Positions 15,927 through 25,178 of a stretch of DNA of 64,000 nucleotides are shown here, one piece after another. Positions within the stretch are counted from its first letter, which is position 1; each line of letters begins with the position of its first letter. A program made the translations under genes and the position numbers. Below the pieces are notes generated by a model, which was given only the letters and a program-made list of their open reading frames with translations, was not told where the DNA came from and ran no database searches. This DNA is from Mycobacterium pinniadriaticum. GTDB taxonomy: Bacteria; Actinomycetota; Actinomycetes; Mycobacteriales; Mycobacteriaceae. Location: positions 186,001-250,000 of the forward strand of contig NZ_JAPJDO010000004.1 of assembly GCF_026242045.1 (NCBI RefSeq). The letters run 5' to 3'.

Positions 15927-16853
15927 ATGACAACGCCCGAGGCCGTTCTCACGGCAGGCCCCGCGGATCCTCCGTCGGGCCGAGGAACCGCCGGCCGGAA
16001 CCGCCGCGGTGGTGCTCCTCACCCTTTGACGACGTCGAGGACCCGCGTGGTCGAGGTGCTCTCGCGGATAGCCGCCATCCCAGCGCGCAGTGCCGCGACA
16101 ACCGGACGCGGTGTGATGCTCGCAGGGTCAGTGATGCGTTACGCGGTGACGGACACCGTGACGTTGCGCCTGCCGTTCGGCGAGTTGATCGTGCAGGCCT
16201 GGGGCTTGTTGAAAGTGACGGCGTTGCCGGCGGTGCTGATGGCCATCCCGTTCGGTGCCATGGTCGCCGTCCAGTTGTCCGGCCTGGTCAACGAGGTGGG
16301 CGCCAATTCACTCGTCGGGTCCGCGACGGGAGTGGCAGTCCTTCGGCAGGGTGCGCCGGTGACGGCCGGGCTGTTGATGGGCGGCGCGGCCGCCTCGGCG
16401 ATCGCCTCCGATTTCGGGGCCAGGGCAATTCGAGAGGAACTCGATGCGCTGCGCACGTTGGGAGTCGACCCGGTGCGGCGGCTTGTCGTACCGCGGTTTC
16501 TCGCGCTGCTTCTCATCACCCCCATCCTGGTCGTCATCGTCATCGCGATGGGTGTCGGCGCGGCGTTCGTCATCGCCACAGTCGTCAACGGAGTTGCGCC
16601 GGGGAGCTTCTGGCTGTCATTCGGGTCGTTCGCCAAGCTGGTGGACCTGTGGTTCACCCTCGGGAAGGGATTTCTGTTCGCGGCGATCGTCGCGGTGATC
16701 TCGTCACAACGCGGTATGGAGGCCAAGGGGGGTCCGCGTGGTGTTGCCGATGCGGTGAACGCCTCGGTGGTGCTGAACGTCATCCTCATCGTCATCGTCA
16801 ATCTTGCTGTTACGCAACTGCAAACGATGTTCTTCCCGATGGCGGTGGCGTAG
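15927..16853 (+). CDS. YrbE/MlaE-family permease subunit A of mce operon 1
   Basis: This 308-residue integral membrane protein is the first of the paired permeases of a Mce lipid transporter. After a polar N-terminal extension of about 50 residues come the amphipathic and membrane helices. The conserved coupling segment IREELDALRTLGVDPVRRL should contact the MceG-type ATPase, which is not encoded in this window. The later GGPRGVADAVNASVV is also typical of YrbE proteins. ATG 15927 is chosen because it follows the ferredoxin stop; longer frames would overlap that gene. The next gene begins on the last base of its stop codon. Confidence 0.93.
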   Translation: MTTPEAVLTAGPADPPSGRGTAGRNRRGGAPHPLTTSRTRVVEVLSRIAAIPARSAATTGRGVMLAGSVMRYAVTDTVTLRLPFGELIVQAWGLLKVTALPAVLMAIPFGAMVAVQLSGLVNEVGANSLVGSATGVAVLRQGAPVTAGLLMGGAAASAIASDFGARAIREELDALRTLGVDPVRRLVVPRFLALLLITPILVVIVIAMGVGAAFVIATVVNGVAPGSFWLSFGSFAKLVDLWFTLGKGFLFAAIVAVISSQRGMEAKGGPRGVADAVNASVVLNVILIVIVNLAVTQLQTMFFPMAVA

Positions 16854-17725
16854 TGGCGGCCGTGGCGCAGGAGCGTTCTGGTACACCGTCGACCTTGTTG
16901 GCCGTCCGGCCATGGTTACTGACGCGCCTGCGCGAACCCTTCCGCTCAGCCGGGCAGTGGGCGACGTTCATCGGGCAAACTTTCTGGCTGCTGCCGATCA
17001 CGGTGCGACGGTACCGGCGCGAAACGCTTCAGGTGATGAACAACTTGGCATGGGGTCGGGGATCGATCATCGTCGACGGCGGTGTGATCAGTGTCTTGGC
17101 CATCCTCGGCATCACAGTCGGGGCCATCGTCGCCATCGAGGCCTTCGCGACGCTGAACCTCATCGGTCTGGGAGCGTTGGCCGGCGTCATCGGTGGATGG
17201 GGAAACGTCCGTGAGATGGCGCCGCTGGTCGCCGGCGTGGCGTTCGCTTCCCAGGCCGGCTGCCGGATGACCGCCGAAATCGGTTCTATGCGGATCGCCG
17301 ACGAGATCGACGCCACCGAAGCCATGGGACTCCGGGCTATCCCGTTCGTCGTCGGTACCCGTGTCATCGGCGGATTACTCTGCGTCGTACCGGGATTCCT
17401 GCTGACGTTGGTGGTCAGCTTCGTCACCTCCGACACCGTGATCCGCATCTTCTACACCCAGCCGGGCGGCACGTACAACCATTACTTCGTCGAGTTCCTC
17501 ACCCCGGCAGACATCGCGGCCTCGCTGCTGAAGGCGACGGTCTACTGCACCGCGGTGACACTGATTCATTGTTACTACGGGTTCTTCGCATCCGGCGGCC
17601 CGGTCGGAGTCGGCGAGGCATCCGGCCGGGCGATCCGGGCCAGCCTGGTGATGATCATGGTCCTGGATCTCGCAACCACCATCATGCTGTGGGGCCTGCA
17701 ACCACAGTTCGTGTTCAAGGGGTAG
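16853..17725 (+). CDS. YrbE/MlaE-family permease subunit B of mce operon 1
   Basis: This 290-residue permease pairs with the preceding subunit. It has the MlaE-type core with IGSMRIADEIDATEAMGLRAI as coupling segment and the C-terminal HCYYGFFASGGPVGVGEASGRAIR signature followed by a last membrane helix. The GTG start shares one base with the TAG of the upstream gene; GTG 16862 is an alternative. It should form the inner-membrane channel of the first Mce system together with subunit A. Confidence 0.93.
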   Translation: MAAVAQERSGTPSTLLAVRPWLLTRLREPFRSAGQWATFIGQTFWLLPITVRRYRRETLQVMNNLAWGRGSIIVDGGVISVLAILGITVGAIVAIEAFATLNLIGLGALAGVIGGWGNVREMAPLVAGVAFASQAGCRMTAEIGSMRIADEIDATEAMGLRAIPFVVGTRVIGGLLCVVPGFLLTLVVSFVTSDTVIRIFYTQPGGTYNHYFVEFLTPADIAASLLKATVYCTAVTLIHCYYGFFASGGPVGVGEASGRAIRASLVMIMVLDLATTIMLWGLQPQFVFKG

Positions 17726-17733
17726 GGGACCAG

Positions 17734-18822
17734 GTGCTGTTCCGGATGTCGGCAGAGGCGGAGACGCGCAGGCTGACCATTATTGGCGTCGCGGTCATCC
17801 TCTGTTTCGCGGTGGCCTGTTACACCGTCGTCGCCAACCCGTTCGGTGGCCACCCGGCCGACCGCATCTCGGTGGTGATGGACCTGCCGTACGTCGGCCA
17901 GGGGGTTTCCACGGGGACGCCGCTCATGATGCACGGTGTGACGGTCGGAAAGGTCACTGCGGTATCGAGTCTGGCCGACGGCGATGTGCGGCTCAACGCC
18001 GACCTGGAGCCGGCCCCCGCCGCTGGATTGACCAATACGCTGGGCGTCGACTTCCGCCCGGCGAACTACTTCGGCGTGACCGGTATCAATCTGGTCCCCG
18101 GTGCAGGCGGGCACCCCTTGGCCGACGGCGTGCAGATCGACGTGGTGCCGAAGGGGAACTTCACCTTGCAGGCGCTGCTGTCACGCCTGGGGGAGATCAC
18201 CGGCGGTGTGGTGACACCACAGTTGGTCGACGTCATCAACAGGGCGACGCGGTTCACCGATGGGCTCAACCCGCTGATCGAATCGATACTGACGGCGGCG
18301 GAGTCATTGGCCAAGGTCCAGACGGTGAGTACCGAACAGCTGCTGCGGAATACGGCAGGGATCAGCGTGGCCTTCCCGTCCTTCGTCAACGACGCGACCG
18401 CTGCCGGCTACGGATTCAACCAGGGATCTGGTTTCGTCACGTTCACCGTCTCCGGGAAGGACGCACTACCCGGGCAGGATACCGTTCCGGTTCCGGGACA
18501 GCCGGTGACCGACGACTACTGGAAGCACCGCGCCATCGCAACGCTTGACGTGATGGCGAACTCATTCTTCGGCGCGCTCGGCAAGCTGCTGTCGTCGCAC
18601 ACCAGCGACCTGCTTCCCGCCGTCAACCTGGTCCAAACGCTCAGCGACACCGTGCCGGGCCTGGTGACGCCGACAGGGCTGGCCGACATGCTGGCGGAAT
18701 TGCGAACTCGCTTCGAGAAACTCTACGCCGGATCACCCGAACAGCGGGCGCTGCAGGTGCACATCGTGCTCGATCAACTCCCGGCCGTGCAGGCTCCGCT
18801 CGATGCGATGGGGGCACCGTGA
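17734..18822 (+). CDS. MceA, mce operon 1
   Basis: This 362-residue cell-envelope protein has one N-terminal membrane anchor (LTIIGVAVILCFAVACYTVV) and then an MCE domain at about 45-135 with GTPLMMHGVTVGKVTAV. The remainder is largely helical and would form part of the lipid tunnel. Starting at GTG 17734 places AGGGG eight bases upstream; an ATG four codons later is possible. Unlike the second MceA in this window it lacks a proline-rich C-terminal tail. Its stop overlaps the MceB start as GTGA. The protein should bind or guide a hydrophobic substrate across the periplasm. Confidence 0.92.
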   Translation: MLFRMSAEAETRRLTIIGVAVILCFAVACYTVVANPFGGHPADRISVVMDLPYVGQGVSTGTPLMMHGVTVGKVTAVSSLADGDVRLNADLEPAPAAGLTNTLGVDFRPANYFGVTGINLVPGAGGHPLADGVQIDVVPKGNFTLQALLSRLGEITGGVVTPQLVDVINRATRFTDGLNPLIESILTAAESLAKVQTVSTEQLLRNTAGISVAFPSFVNDATAAGYGFNQGSGFVTFTVSGKDALPGQDTVPVPGQPVTDDYWKHRAIATLDVMANSFFGALGKLLSSHTSDLLPAVNLVQTLSDTVPGLVTPTGLADMLAELRTRFEKLYAGSPEQRALQVHIVLDQLPAVQAPLDAMGAP

Positions 18823-19826
18823 TCGAACCCAGAGCCGCATTGTGGCGCTTCGTGGTGAGCAGTGCGCTCGCCGCCGTGGTCCTCATTCTGATCGTCAACG
18901 TTCTACGTCAGCCGGTTACCGACGAAACACGTTCGTATACTGCCGAGTTCAGCGATGCCGCCGGTCTGCACGTCGACTCGGACGTGCGCATCCGTGGCGT
19001 CAGGGTGGGAAAGGTCAAGGCCATGCGCCTTGACCGCAAAGCCGGCCAAAGCATCGCCGAGGTCGACCTCAGTCTCGACGCCCGATACGCAGTGGTGCCC
19101 GCGACCCGGCTGGCGATCAAATATCAGGCCCTCACGGGATTGCGCTATGTCGACGTGGCCGGCGCCGCCGAGCGGGCCTCGGGTGCAGAGCAGATCACCC
19201 ACATACCGTTGAGCATGACCGTGCCGTCGTTCGACATCACCACGCTGTTCAACGGGTTGCAACCTGTTCTCGCTACCCTGAGCCCCGACGACATCGATGC
19301 GTTCACCGCCAACGCCGCATCGTTTCTCCAAGGCGACGGCGGCGGCCTCGGCCCGATGCTCGACAGCATTCGCAAGCTCACCGAGTTCGCGTCCGACCGC
19401 CAGCAGGTGGTCGCCACGTTGATGCACAATCTCAGTGCAATCGCCGACACCTTCGGCGGGCATTCGAGCGAGTTCGTTCAGATCCTGGATTGGCTGAACC
19501 GGCCCGTTGACGCGGCGCTTTCGGTGTTGGACGAATTTCGCAAGTCCGAACTCTACGGGCCCGGATTCACCTCTGCCGCCGTTCGACTGCTCGAGAACGC
19601 CGGGTTCAGGCCAGGGGCCGCGGATATCGACAACGGGTTGGACCGGGCGATCACCGTGTTCGACGACTACAGCGACGCGTTCAAGCGTGTACCGGTCATC
19701 TGGGACAACGTCGAGCCGGCGGCAGACGCGGGAGAGCCGGTTCCGTGTTCACGAGGTCGCGCGCAACTGCCCGAGTCGATGGACGTACTGCTCAACGGCC
19801 AGCGGGTGATCCTGTGCAACCACTGA
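18819..19826 (+). CDS. MceB, mce operon 1
   Basis: This 335-residue protein has an N-terminal membrane anchor (FVVSSALAAVVLILIVNVL), the MCE domain with GLHVDSDVRIRGVRVGKVKAM near 50-70, and a long helical C-terminal region. Two Cys close to the end (PVPCSRGRAQ and ILCNH) could form a disulfide outside the membrane. The start overlaps the MceA stop by 4 bases, and the MceC gene begins 13 bases before its own stop, so translation is tightly coupled. Confidence 0.92.
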   Translation: MIEPRAALWRFVVSSALAAVVLILIVNVLRQPVTDETRSYTAEFSDAAGLHVDSDVRIRGVRVGKVKAMRLDRKAGQSIAEVDLSLDARYAVVPATRLAIKYQALTGLRYVDVAGAAERASGAEQITHIPLSMTVPSFDITTLFNGLQPVLATLSPDDIDAFTANAASFLQGDGGGLGPMLDSIRKLTEFASDRQQVVATLMHNLSAIADTFGGHSSEFVQILDWLNRPVDAALSVLDEFRKSELYGPGFTSAAVRLLENAGFRPGAADIDNGLDRAITVFDDYSDAFKRVPVIWDNVEPAADAGEPVPCSRGRAQLPESMDVLLNGQRVILCNH

Positions 19827-20785
19827 GAATTGCCAAGAATCCGACGTTCTGGGGTGTGGCTGCACTGGCGATCGTGCTGGTCTTGGCCATCACCGCCGCA
19901 GCGCTCTTCATAAGGCCGCCCGGTCAGAAGACCGTCGTGTTCTACACCGACGATGCCGCGTCGCTGCGCCGGGGTGACGACGTGCGGATCGCCGGCATCA
20001 CCGTCGGCAAGGTCGAGGGACTGTCGATCGAGCCCGAGCAGGTGAAGGTTCGTGCGACCGTCGACGACGACGCCTTCGTCGGGGACCAGTCCCAGATTCA
20101 GGTTCGCATGCTCACCGTGGTCGGCGGCTACTACGTCAATCTCGTCTCGTTGGGGGACAAACCCTTGGGACATAATTCCATTCCCCGCGACCGGGTGACA
20201 ATGCCGTACAGCCTGATGCGTGTCCTGGCCGACTCGACCAAAGTCACCGAACGCGTCGATCCCCAGCCGATCCGCGACTCGCTGGACCAACTCCAGGCGG
20301 GGCTCACAGGAACCAATGTGGACACCCTGGCAGCGGTCATCGACGCGGGCAATACGCTCACCGAAACAATAGACAGACAACGCGGACAGATCTCCCAGAT
20401 CCTCGACCTCTCCGACGAATACATCGAGTCGTTGAGCAACTACCGAGGCAAACTCCAAGAACTGGTTTCCAAGATCTCGATCCTCGAGCAGACACTGGTG
20501 CTGTACGGCAAGGGATTCGGTGGGGCGCTGAAGGGTATGGGCGACATCTCTGATGCCTTCCTGGTGCCGTACGCCAAGTTCTGGGTGAACCATCGTGAGG
20601 AGTTCATCCAACGGGTCCGCGAGTGGCAGGACCGGGTTCGGAGATGGGTGGACAACAACAGCAGAATCGTGCCCCGATTGCGTCGCATCAGGGACAAGAT
20701 CGAGCGGGTGCTGGATGCCCAGAATGCGCGCCCGGAACTGCTGGCCACCGATCTGTGCATCCCGATGCCCGGAAGCCCGTGCTGA
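19814..20785 (+). CDS. MceC, mce operon 1
   Basis: This 323-residue Mce subunit begins with a short cytoplasmic piece and one membrane helix (FWGVAALAIVLVLAITAAALFI). The MCE domain follows, with RRGDDVRIAGITVGKVEGL. The long helical part contains likely coiled-coil stretches (TETIDRQRGQISQILDLSDEYIE). The end carries LCIPMPGSPC with two Cys. GTG 19814 inside the MceB gene is preferred; longer frames run far into that gene. The stop overlaps the MceD ATG by one base. Confidence 0.9.
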   Translation: MQPLRIAKNPTFWGVAALAIVLVLAITAAALFIRPPGQKTVVFYTDDAASLRRGDDVRIAGITVGKVEGLSIEPEQVKVRATVDDDAFVGDQSQIQVRMLTVVGGYYVNLVSLGDKPLGHNSIPRDRVTMPYSLMRVLADSTKVTERVDPQPIRDSLDQLQAGLTGTNVDTLAAVIDAGNTLTETIDRQRGQISQILDLSDEYIESLSNYRGKLQELVSKISILEQTLVLYGKGFGGALKGMGDISDAFLVPYAKFWVNHREEFIQRVREWQDRVRRWVDNNSRIVPRLRRIRDKIERVLDAQNARPELLATDLCIPMPGSPC

Positions 20786-21900
20786 TGACCGCGCCGACAC
20801 TTCGCCGAGCCTGCCGGGTCCTGCTGGCCGGCTTCACGGCCGTCGCAACCGTGGGGGCGGCGGCGTCCTGCGCCCCCAGCAGCCGACCCGATGCGGCGTA
20901 CTGCGCGTTCATGCCGGACACGATCGGGCTGTACGTGGGTAACCCCGTCACCCAGATGGGTTACCCCATCGGCAAAGTCACGTCCATCGACCCCGGGCCG
21001 GCGCACGTTCGGGTGAACTTCTCGGTGACCGAGCAGCGTCGACTCCCCAACGATGTCAAGGCGATCATCCGCTCGGCCTCCATCCTGGCTGACCGGTCCC
21101 TGGAACTTGTCGGCAACTATGCCGGCGGTGCGCAGTTGGATGCGGCGGCGTGCATTCCACTCAGTCGATCGGTTTCTCCGAAGACCCTGTCCGAGGTCAT
21201 CGGATCGGCCGACATCTTCCTTCAGGCGATCAACACCAGTGGTTCAACCAATATCGCCGACACCGTTCGCGGCCTGGATGAATTGACGCACGGAAACGGA
21301 ACAAAGACCGGCCGTCTTCTGGCGATGACGTCGTCACTCCTCGACAGTCCCGACCAGGCGATCAGCGATATCGGCTCGATCACCCAGAACGTGGCCCAAC
21401 TCACCACGACGTTGAAGGACATCAGGGGACCGTTGAAGGAAATCCTGCAGGATGCGCGCACCACCACCGGAGACGTCGCGACCGCGCTCGACGGCACCGC
21501 GCGACTGGCCGGCCCGGACGGGATCGGGACCCTGGGACCGTTGCTGGAATCGGTTGCGGTGCTCGAGACCAGACTGGGCGACGAAACGCAGATAACGCTG
21601 GACACGGTGAGCGCGGCGATGAGAAAGACCAGCCCGCATGCGAACGCCCTCGCCAGCCTCTTCGACGGTGTCCCGTGGTGGATCAACACCGCGGCAAACC
21701 ATGTCAACGCCAAGCAATTCGGCACCTTCAACATCGCCTACCGGCCGCCGCTCTTCCGGGTTCGCACCCACGACGGGTTGGCGCTGTGCGGTGCGATGAA
21801 CGCATCGATGCCCGGCAGCTGCGCCGACGTCAACGGCCAACCGTATGCCGTGGACGTCGCGCTGCTGCAATACGTCGTCCAGCAAGCGAGCCACCGGTGA
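20785..21900 (+). CDS. MceD, mce operon 1, with lipoprotein-like N-terminus
   Basis: This 371-residue Mce subunit carries an MCE domain with GNPVTQMGYPIGKVTSIDPG and a helical C-terminal region. It starts with a basic segment, a hydrophobic stretch and GAAASCAPSS, so C29 is a plausible lipidation site. In most mce operons only MceE is a lipoprotein. Here MceD and MceE both look lipidated, although the lipobox AAS-C is weaker than that of MceE. TGATG overlap links it to MceC. Confidence 0.88.
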   Translation: MTAPTLRRACRVLLAGFTAVATVGAAASCAPSSRPDAAYCAFMPDTIGLYVGNPVTQMGYPIGKVTSIDPGPAHVRVNFSVTEQRRLPNDVKAIIRSASILADRSLELVGNYAGGAQLDAAACIPLSRSVSPKTLSEVIGSADIFLQAINTSGSTNIADTVRGLDELTHGNGTKTGRLLAMTSSLLDSPDQAISDIGSITQNVAQLTTTLKDIRGPLKEILQDARTTTGDVATALDGTARLAGPDGIGTLGPLLESVAVLETRLGDETQITLDTVSAAMRKTSPHANALASLFDGVPWWINTAANHVNAKQFGTFNIAYRPPLFRVRTHDGLALCGAMNASMPGSCADVNGQPYAVDVALLQYVVQQASHR

Positions 21901-22895
21901 AGCGCCGGATACGGTCGATGATCGCCGCCGCGACCGCGGCCGTGCTGGTCTCGTCCTGCGCGTCGATCACGGTGAACTCGTTGCCGCAGCCCGGAGGAAC
22001 TCACGGTGGAGGCTACGACATCGTCATCGAGTTCGCGAACGTCCTCAACCTGCCCGAGCGGGCGAAGGTGGTGCAGGACGGCACCACCGTCGGTGTGGTC
22101 ACCCGCGTCGACCTGAAGAGCACTCGAGTCGACGTCACCTCACGGATCGATACGGGGGTGGTCGTACCGGCGAACACTCATGCAACCCTGCAGCAATCCA
22201 CCGTTCTCGGCGACACCTACGTGGCCCTCGAGCGACCGTCCTCAGGTGAGGAACCGGCAGCACCAGTGGCCGCCGGCGGACGAATTCCGCAGGAGCAGAC
22301 CACATCACCCCCGCAGCTCGAGGACACGCTGGCCAATCTGGCCAATTTCGTCGGCAGCGGGTCGATCCAGCGGGTTCAGAACACCATCATCGGCATCAAC
22401 AACGTCACCCCGTCGAGAACAGGGGAGCTGCGTAGTCTGGTGAGCCGCGTCGCGGTGGACCTGTCCGATCTTTCGAACAACATCGACACGGTCGACAAGT
22501 GGCTCGACGGTGTATCCGGGACCGCTGAGGTGATCAAGCGCAACCTGCCGGTGTACCGATATTGGTTCTCACCAGCAGGCATGCTCGGCTTCGACCGCGC
22601 ATCACAGGTGGCCACCTACATCGGCACGATCCTTCCTTCCATCGGAAGCATCTACAGCGGCGGATTCTGGCTGGTGCCGCTGCTGAACTCGCTCGGCAAC
22701 GCAACCGGCGCCATCCAGCAGAGCAAGTGGGACTTCGAAGCCGAGGCACCCAAATGGCGCAAGCTGTTCACCGACGACTTCTTCCCCGTCGACAAGTATC
22801 CGGCGATAAACATCACCTCGATCGTCGGGCCCGACGGTCACGAAATGATCGGCAACGTCCAGGATGTCCTTCGCATACTGGGAGCAACGCCGTGA
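21897..22895 (+). CDS. MceE lipoprotein (LprK-like), mce operon 1
   Basis: This 332-residue protein starts with a short basic region, a hydrophobic helix and the lipobox VLVSSC, so C21 should be lipidated. The MCE domain follows with LPERAKVVQDGTTVGVVTRVD and the ATLQQSTVLGDTYVALE strand pair. The helical C-terminal domain has TELRSLVSR-like repeats and ends near RILGATP. The position as fifth mce gene matches LprK-type MceE. GTG 21897 overlaps the MceD stop (GTGA). Confidence 0.92.
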   Translation: MKRRIRSMIAAATAAVLVSSCASITVNSLPQPGGTHGGGYDIVIEFANVLNLPERAKVVQDGTTVGVVTRVDLKSTRVDVTSRIDTGVVVPANTHATLQQSTVLGDTYVALERPSSGEEPAAPVAAGGRIPQEQTTSPPQLEDTLANLANFVGSGSIQRVQNTIIGINNVTPSRTGELRSLVSRVAVDLSDLSNNIDTVDKWLDGVSGTAEVIKRNLPVYRYWFSPAGMLGFDRASQVATYIGTILPSIGSIYSGGFWLVPLLNSLGNATGAIQQSKWDFEAEAPKWRKLFTDDFFPVDKYPAINITSIVGPDGHEMIGNVQDVLRILGATP

Positions 22896-23848
22896 GGGCC
22901 GCCAAGAACATCGCCTCGTTCGCGGCATTCGCCGTGATCATCGCCATTGCCGCCGCATACATCGGCTCCTTCGGCCTGCGGATCGGGCCGCCGGATCACC
23001 GCATCAATCTGTCCATGGCGGTACCGGATGTCAAGGGACTGGTGGTCGGCTCGAGTGTGCTGCTGCGCGGCGCCGCCGTCGGCAAGGTCACCGCCATCTC
23101 ATCCTCGGTGAGCAACGCCACGATCGATTTCTACATCGATGGCGATCAGCGCATTCCCGTCGACAGCGACGTGCGGCTGGACAACCTCTCTGCGCTCGGC
23201 GAAGCGTTCATCGGCTTCATCCCACGAACGACCAAAGGGCCCATGCTCACCGACGGCCAGCGCATCGCGACCGAGTCCATCACGGTGCCACCGTCGATCT
23301 CGCAGCTGGCGACCAGCGTGGTCCGAATCCTCGACCAGATGGATCCCGAGCAACTCAAACGGATCCTCGGCGAGGCCGACGCCGCTCTGCCCAACCCGGA
23401 TCAGGTGCTGCCGAATCTGGCCAGGGCAAGCACGCTCACCCGGAACATGATCGTCGGCGTGCACGGTACAGGCCAGGAAGTGCTGGACAATTTCCAGACA
23501 CTGCTGCGCAACGCCGGCTGGGTCGGCCCCGCACTGGCTGACATCAGCCCGGCCCTCAGGGCATCGGGGGACGACATCTCTCGTGTCTGGACCGGGATGA
23601 TGAACACCATCGCCTGGAACAACCCCACGAACATGCTTCTGTTCCAGAAATTCCTGAACCGCATCCAGAACTTCCTCGACACCAGGGGATCGGACCTCAA
23701 GGTCATCAGCAATGCCCTAATGCCTCAGTTCCAGGGCATCGGCGGCGCCCTGATGAACTTCGACACCGCGCAAATACTGTCAAATGCCCTGTCCGGCATA
23801 CCCGAAGACGGGGCGATCACCCTTCACGTCGCCATTCCCGACCACTAG
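22892..23848 (+). CDS. MceF, mce operon 1
   Basis: This 318-residue protein closes the mceA-F set. It has a membrane anchor (NIASFAAFAVIIAIAAAYIG), an MCE domain with VVGSSVLLRGAAVGKVTAIS, and DNLSALGEAFIGFIP, a conserved MceF stretch. The helical region follows, and the protein ends soon after MNFDTAQILSNAL without the long tail found in the second MceF. The GTG start overlaps the MceE stop by 4 bases. Confidence 0.92.
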   Translation: MRAAKNIASFAAFAVIIAIAAAYIGSFGLRIGPPDHRINLSMAVPDVKGLVVGSSVLLRGAAVGKVTAISSSVSNATIDFYIDGDQRIPVDSDVRLDNLSALGEAFIGFIPRTTKGPMLTDGQRIATESITVPPSISQLATSVVRILDQMDPEQLKRILGEADAALPNPDQVLPNLARASTLTRNMIVGVHGTGQEVLDNFQTLLRNAGWVGPALADISPALRASGDDISRVWTGMMNTIAWNNPTNMLLFQKFLNRIQNFLDTRGSDLKVISNALMPQFQGIGGALMNFDTAQILSNALSGIPEDGAITLHVAIPDH

Positions 23849-23887
23849 ACCCGGGTCCGTTCCCGACAACCCGAAAGAAGAACCGCC

Positions 23888-24544
23888 ATGTCCGCGACCG
23901 ATACCGAGAAGATGATCGAGACGACGCCGTCAGCGCACAACGATGACCACGAGACGCCGGAAGAAGGCGCTCGCTCAACATCATCAGAGGGCAAAGAGAC
24001 CTCGGCACGATCGGCGAAGAACCCCCGGCAGGTGTCAGTGTCCTTGCGCAGCGTGATCGTCGCGGTGGTGATCTGCCTGTTGGCGGGTGCCGCAGGCGTG
24101 CTGGGGTGGCTGTACGCGGGTGCTCGGGGGAAGTTGGATACGCAGGCACGAGAGGCGACCGACAGGGCCCGAGCCGAGCAGATCGCCACCGACTACGCGG
24201 TCAACGCTGCGGACATGGACTATCAGGACTTCAACGGCTGGAAAGTCAAGCTGGTCAAGGGCACATCCCCCGAGCTGAAAGACAAGCTGACGAAGGCGGC
24301 CGACTCGATGGAGCAGGTGCTGGCACCACTGCAATGGAAATCGACGGCACGGCCGTTGGCCGCAAAGGTCCGCTCCGACGCCGGCGGAATCTACACCGTC
24401 GATTCGTTCGTCAGCGTTCTCACCAAGACGATGCAAGCGCCCGACGGGCTGCAGTCCACGGCGACGTACAGCATCACGCTCGACAGCAGAAACAACTGGG
24501 AGATCACCGATGTCGGCGGAATCGATTCCGCTCTGGGCAAGTAG
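23888..24544 (+). CDS. Mce-associated membrane protein
   Basis: This 218-residue protein has a long acidic, Ser/Thr/Glu-rich cytoplasmic N-terminus of about 50 residues and one membrane helix (VIVAVVICLLAGAAGVLGWLY). The NTF2-like outer domain contains DYQDFNGWKVKLVKGTSPELKDKL. That arrangement is the hallmark of Mce-associated proteins, which stabilise Mce complexes. The ATG follows a GAAAGAAG stretch, 39 bases after mceF. Confidence 0.88.
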   Translation: MSATDTEKMIETTPSAHNDDHETPEEGARSTSSEGKETSARSAKNPRQVSVSLRSVIVAVVICLLAGAAGVLGWLYAGARGKLDTQAREATDRARAEQIATDYAVNAADMDYQDFNGWKVKLVKGTSPELKDKLTKAADSMEQVLAPLQWKSTARPLAAKVRSDAGGIYTVDSFVSVLTKTMQAPDGLQSTATYSITLDSRNNWEITDVGGIDSALGK

Positions 24545-24557
24545 TCCTGGCGTGGGA

Positions 24558-25178
24558 ATGATCCGGTCGTGCCGAACGTACGCGATGATGGCCGCGTTAC
24601 TGGCCTTCTGTGCCGCAACGGCTCTCGGCGGGTCGGCCGGCGCGGATCCAGCCGGCGACTACGACCCCGTTGCGAGCTATGACCGGCCGAAGCCGCTGCC
24701 GATCGTGACACCGGTCTCCGACGACTGGCAGCCGATGTTTCCCTTCCCGTTCGACGAACTGCGCCGTTACGTCACCGATGCGGATATCCAAGCGGAGCGG
24801 GAGATGTGCCAGTGGTTCACCGCCCAATACAACGACTTGAGGTATCAGATCGAGGGACTCAACGACAGCCTGATTCGCAACAACGGCCACTACGATGCCG
24901 ACGGGGTCCAACAGCAAGCCGATATCGTCACCGCGAACATCGACCAGTCCGCTGCCTTCCTCGCTCCACGCGCGCAAGCTCTCACCCAGAGTTACGACCA
25001 TGCCGGCGACATGTATTTCCCCATCTATCAAGGTGACAGCTTCTACGGGCTCTGGCAGCAGATGTCCAACGTCAGCGCCGGGATCAGGGGCCGCCAGCCG
25101 ACCTGGTTCACCGGGCCGTCCTACCTGCGGATGTTGCACTGGGGAAGCAAGATCAACAGGTCCCATGTCTGCCGCTGA
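24558..25178 (+). CDS. secreted protein of unknown function downstream of mce operon 1
   Basis: This is a protein of about 206 residues with an N-terminal signal peptide (AMMAALLAFCAATALGGSAGA) and a probable cleavage before DPAGDYDP. The mature part is acidic and aromatic, with two Cys (EMCQWF and the final HVCR), and no domain that I recognise. ATG 24558 is chosen; a GTG two codons earlier is equally possible. The next gene starts inside its last 14 bases, so it belongs to the mce transcript and probably works in the envelope with the transporter. Confidence 0.75.
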   Translation: MIRSCRTYAMMAALLAFCAATALGGSAGADPAGDYDPVASYDRPKPLPIVTPVSDDWQPMFPFPFDELRRYVTDADIQAEREMCQWFTAQYNDLRYQIEGLNDSLIRNNGHYDADGVQQQADIVTANIDQSAAFLAPRAQALTQSYDHAGDMYFPIYQGDSFYGLWQQMSNVSAGIRGRQPTWFTGPSYLRMLHWGSKINRSHVCR

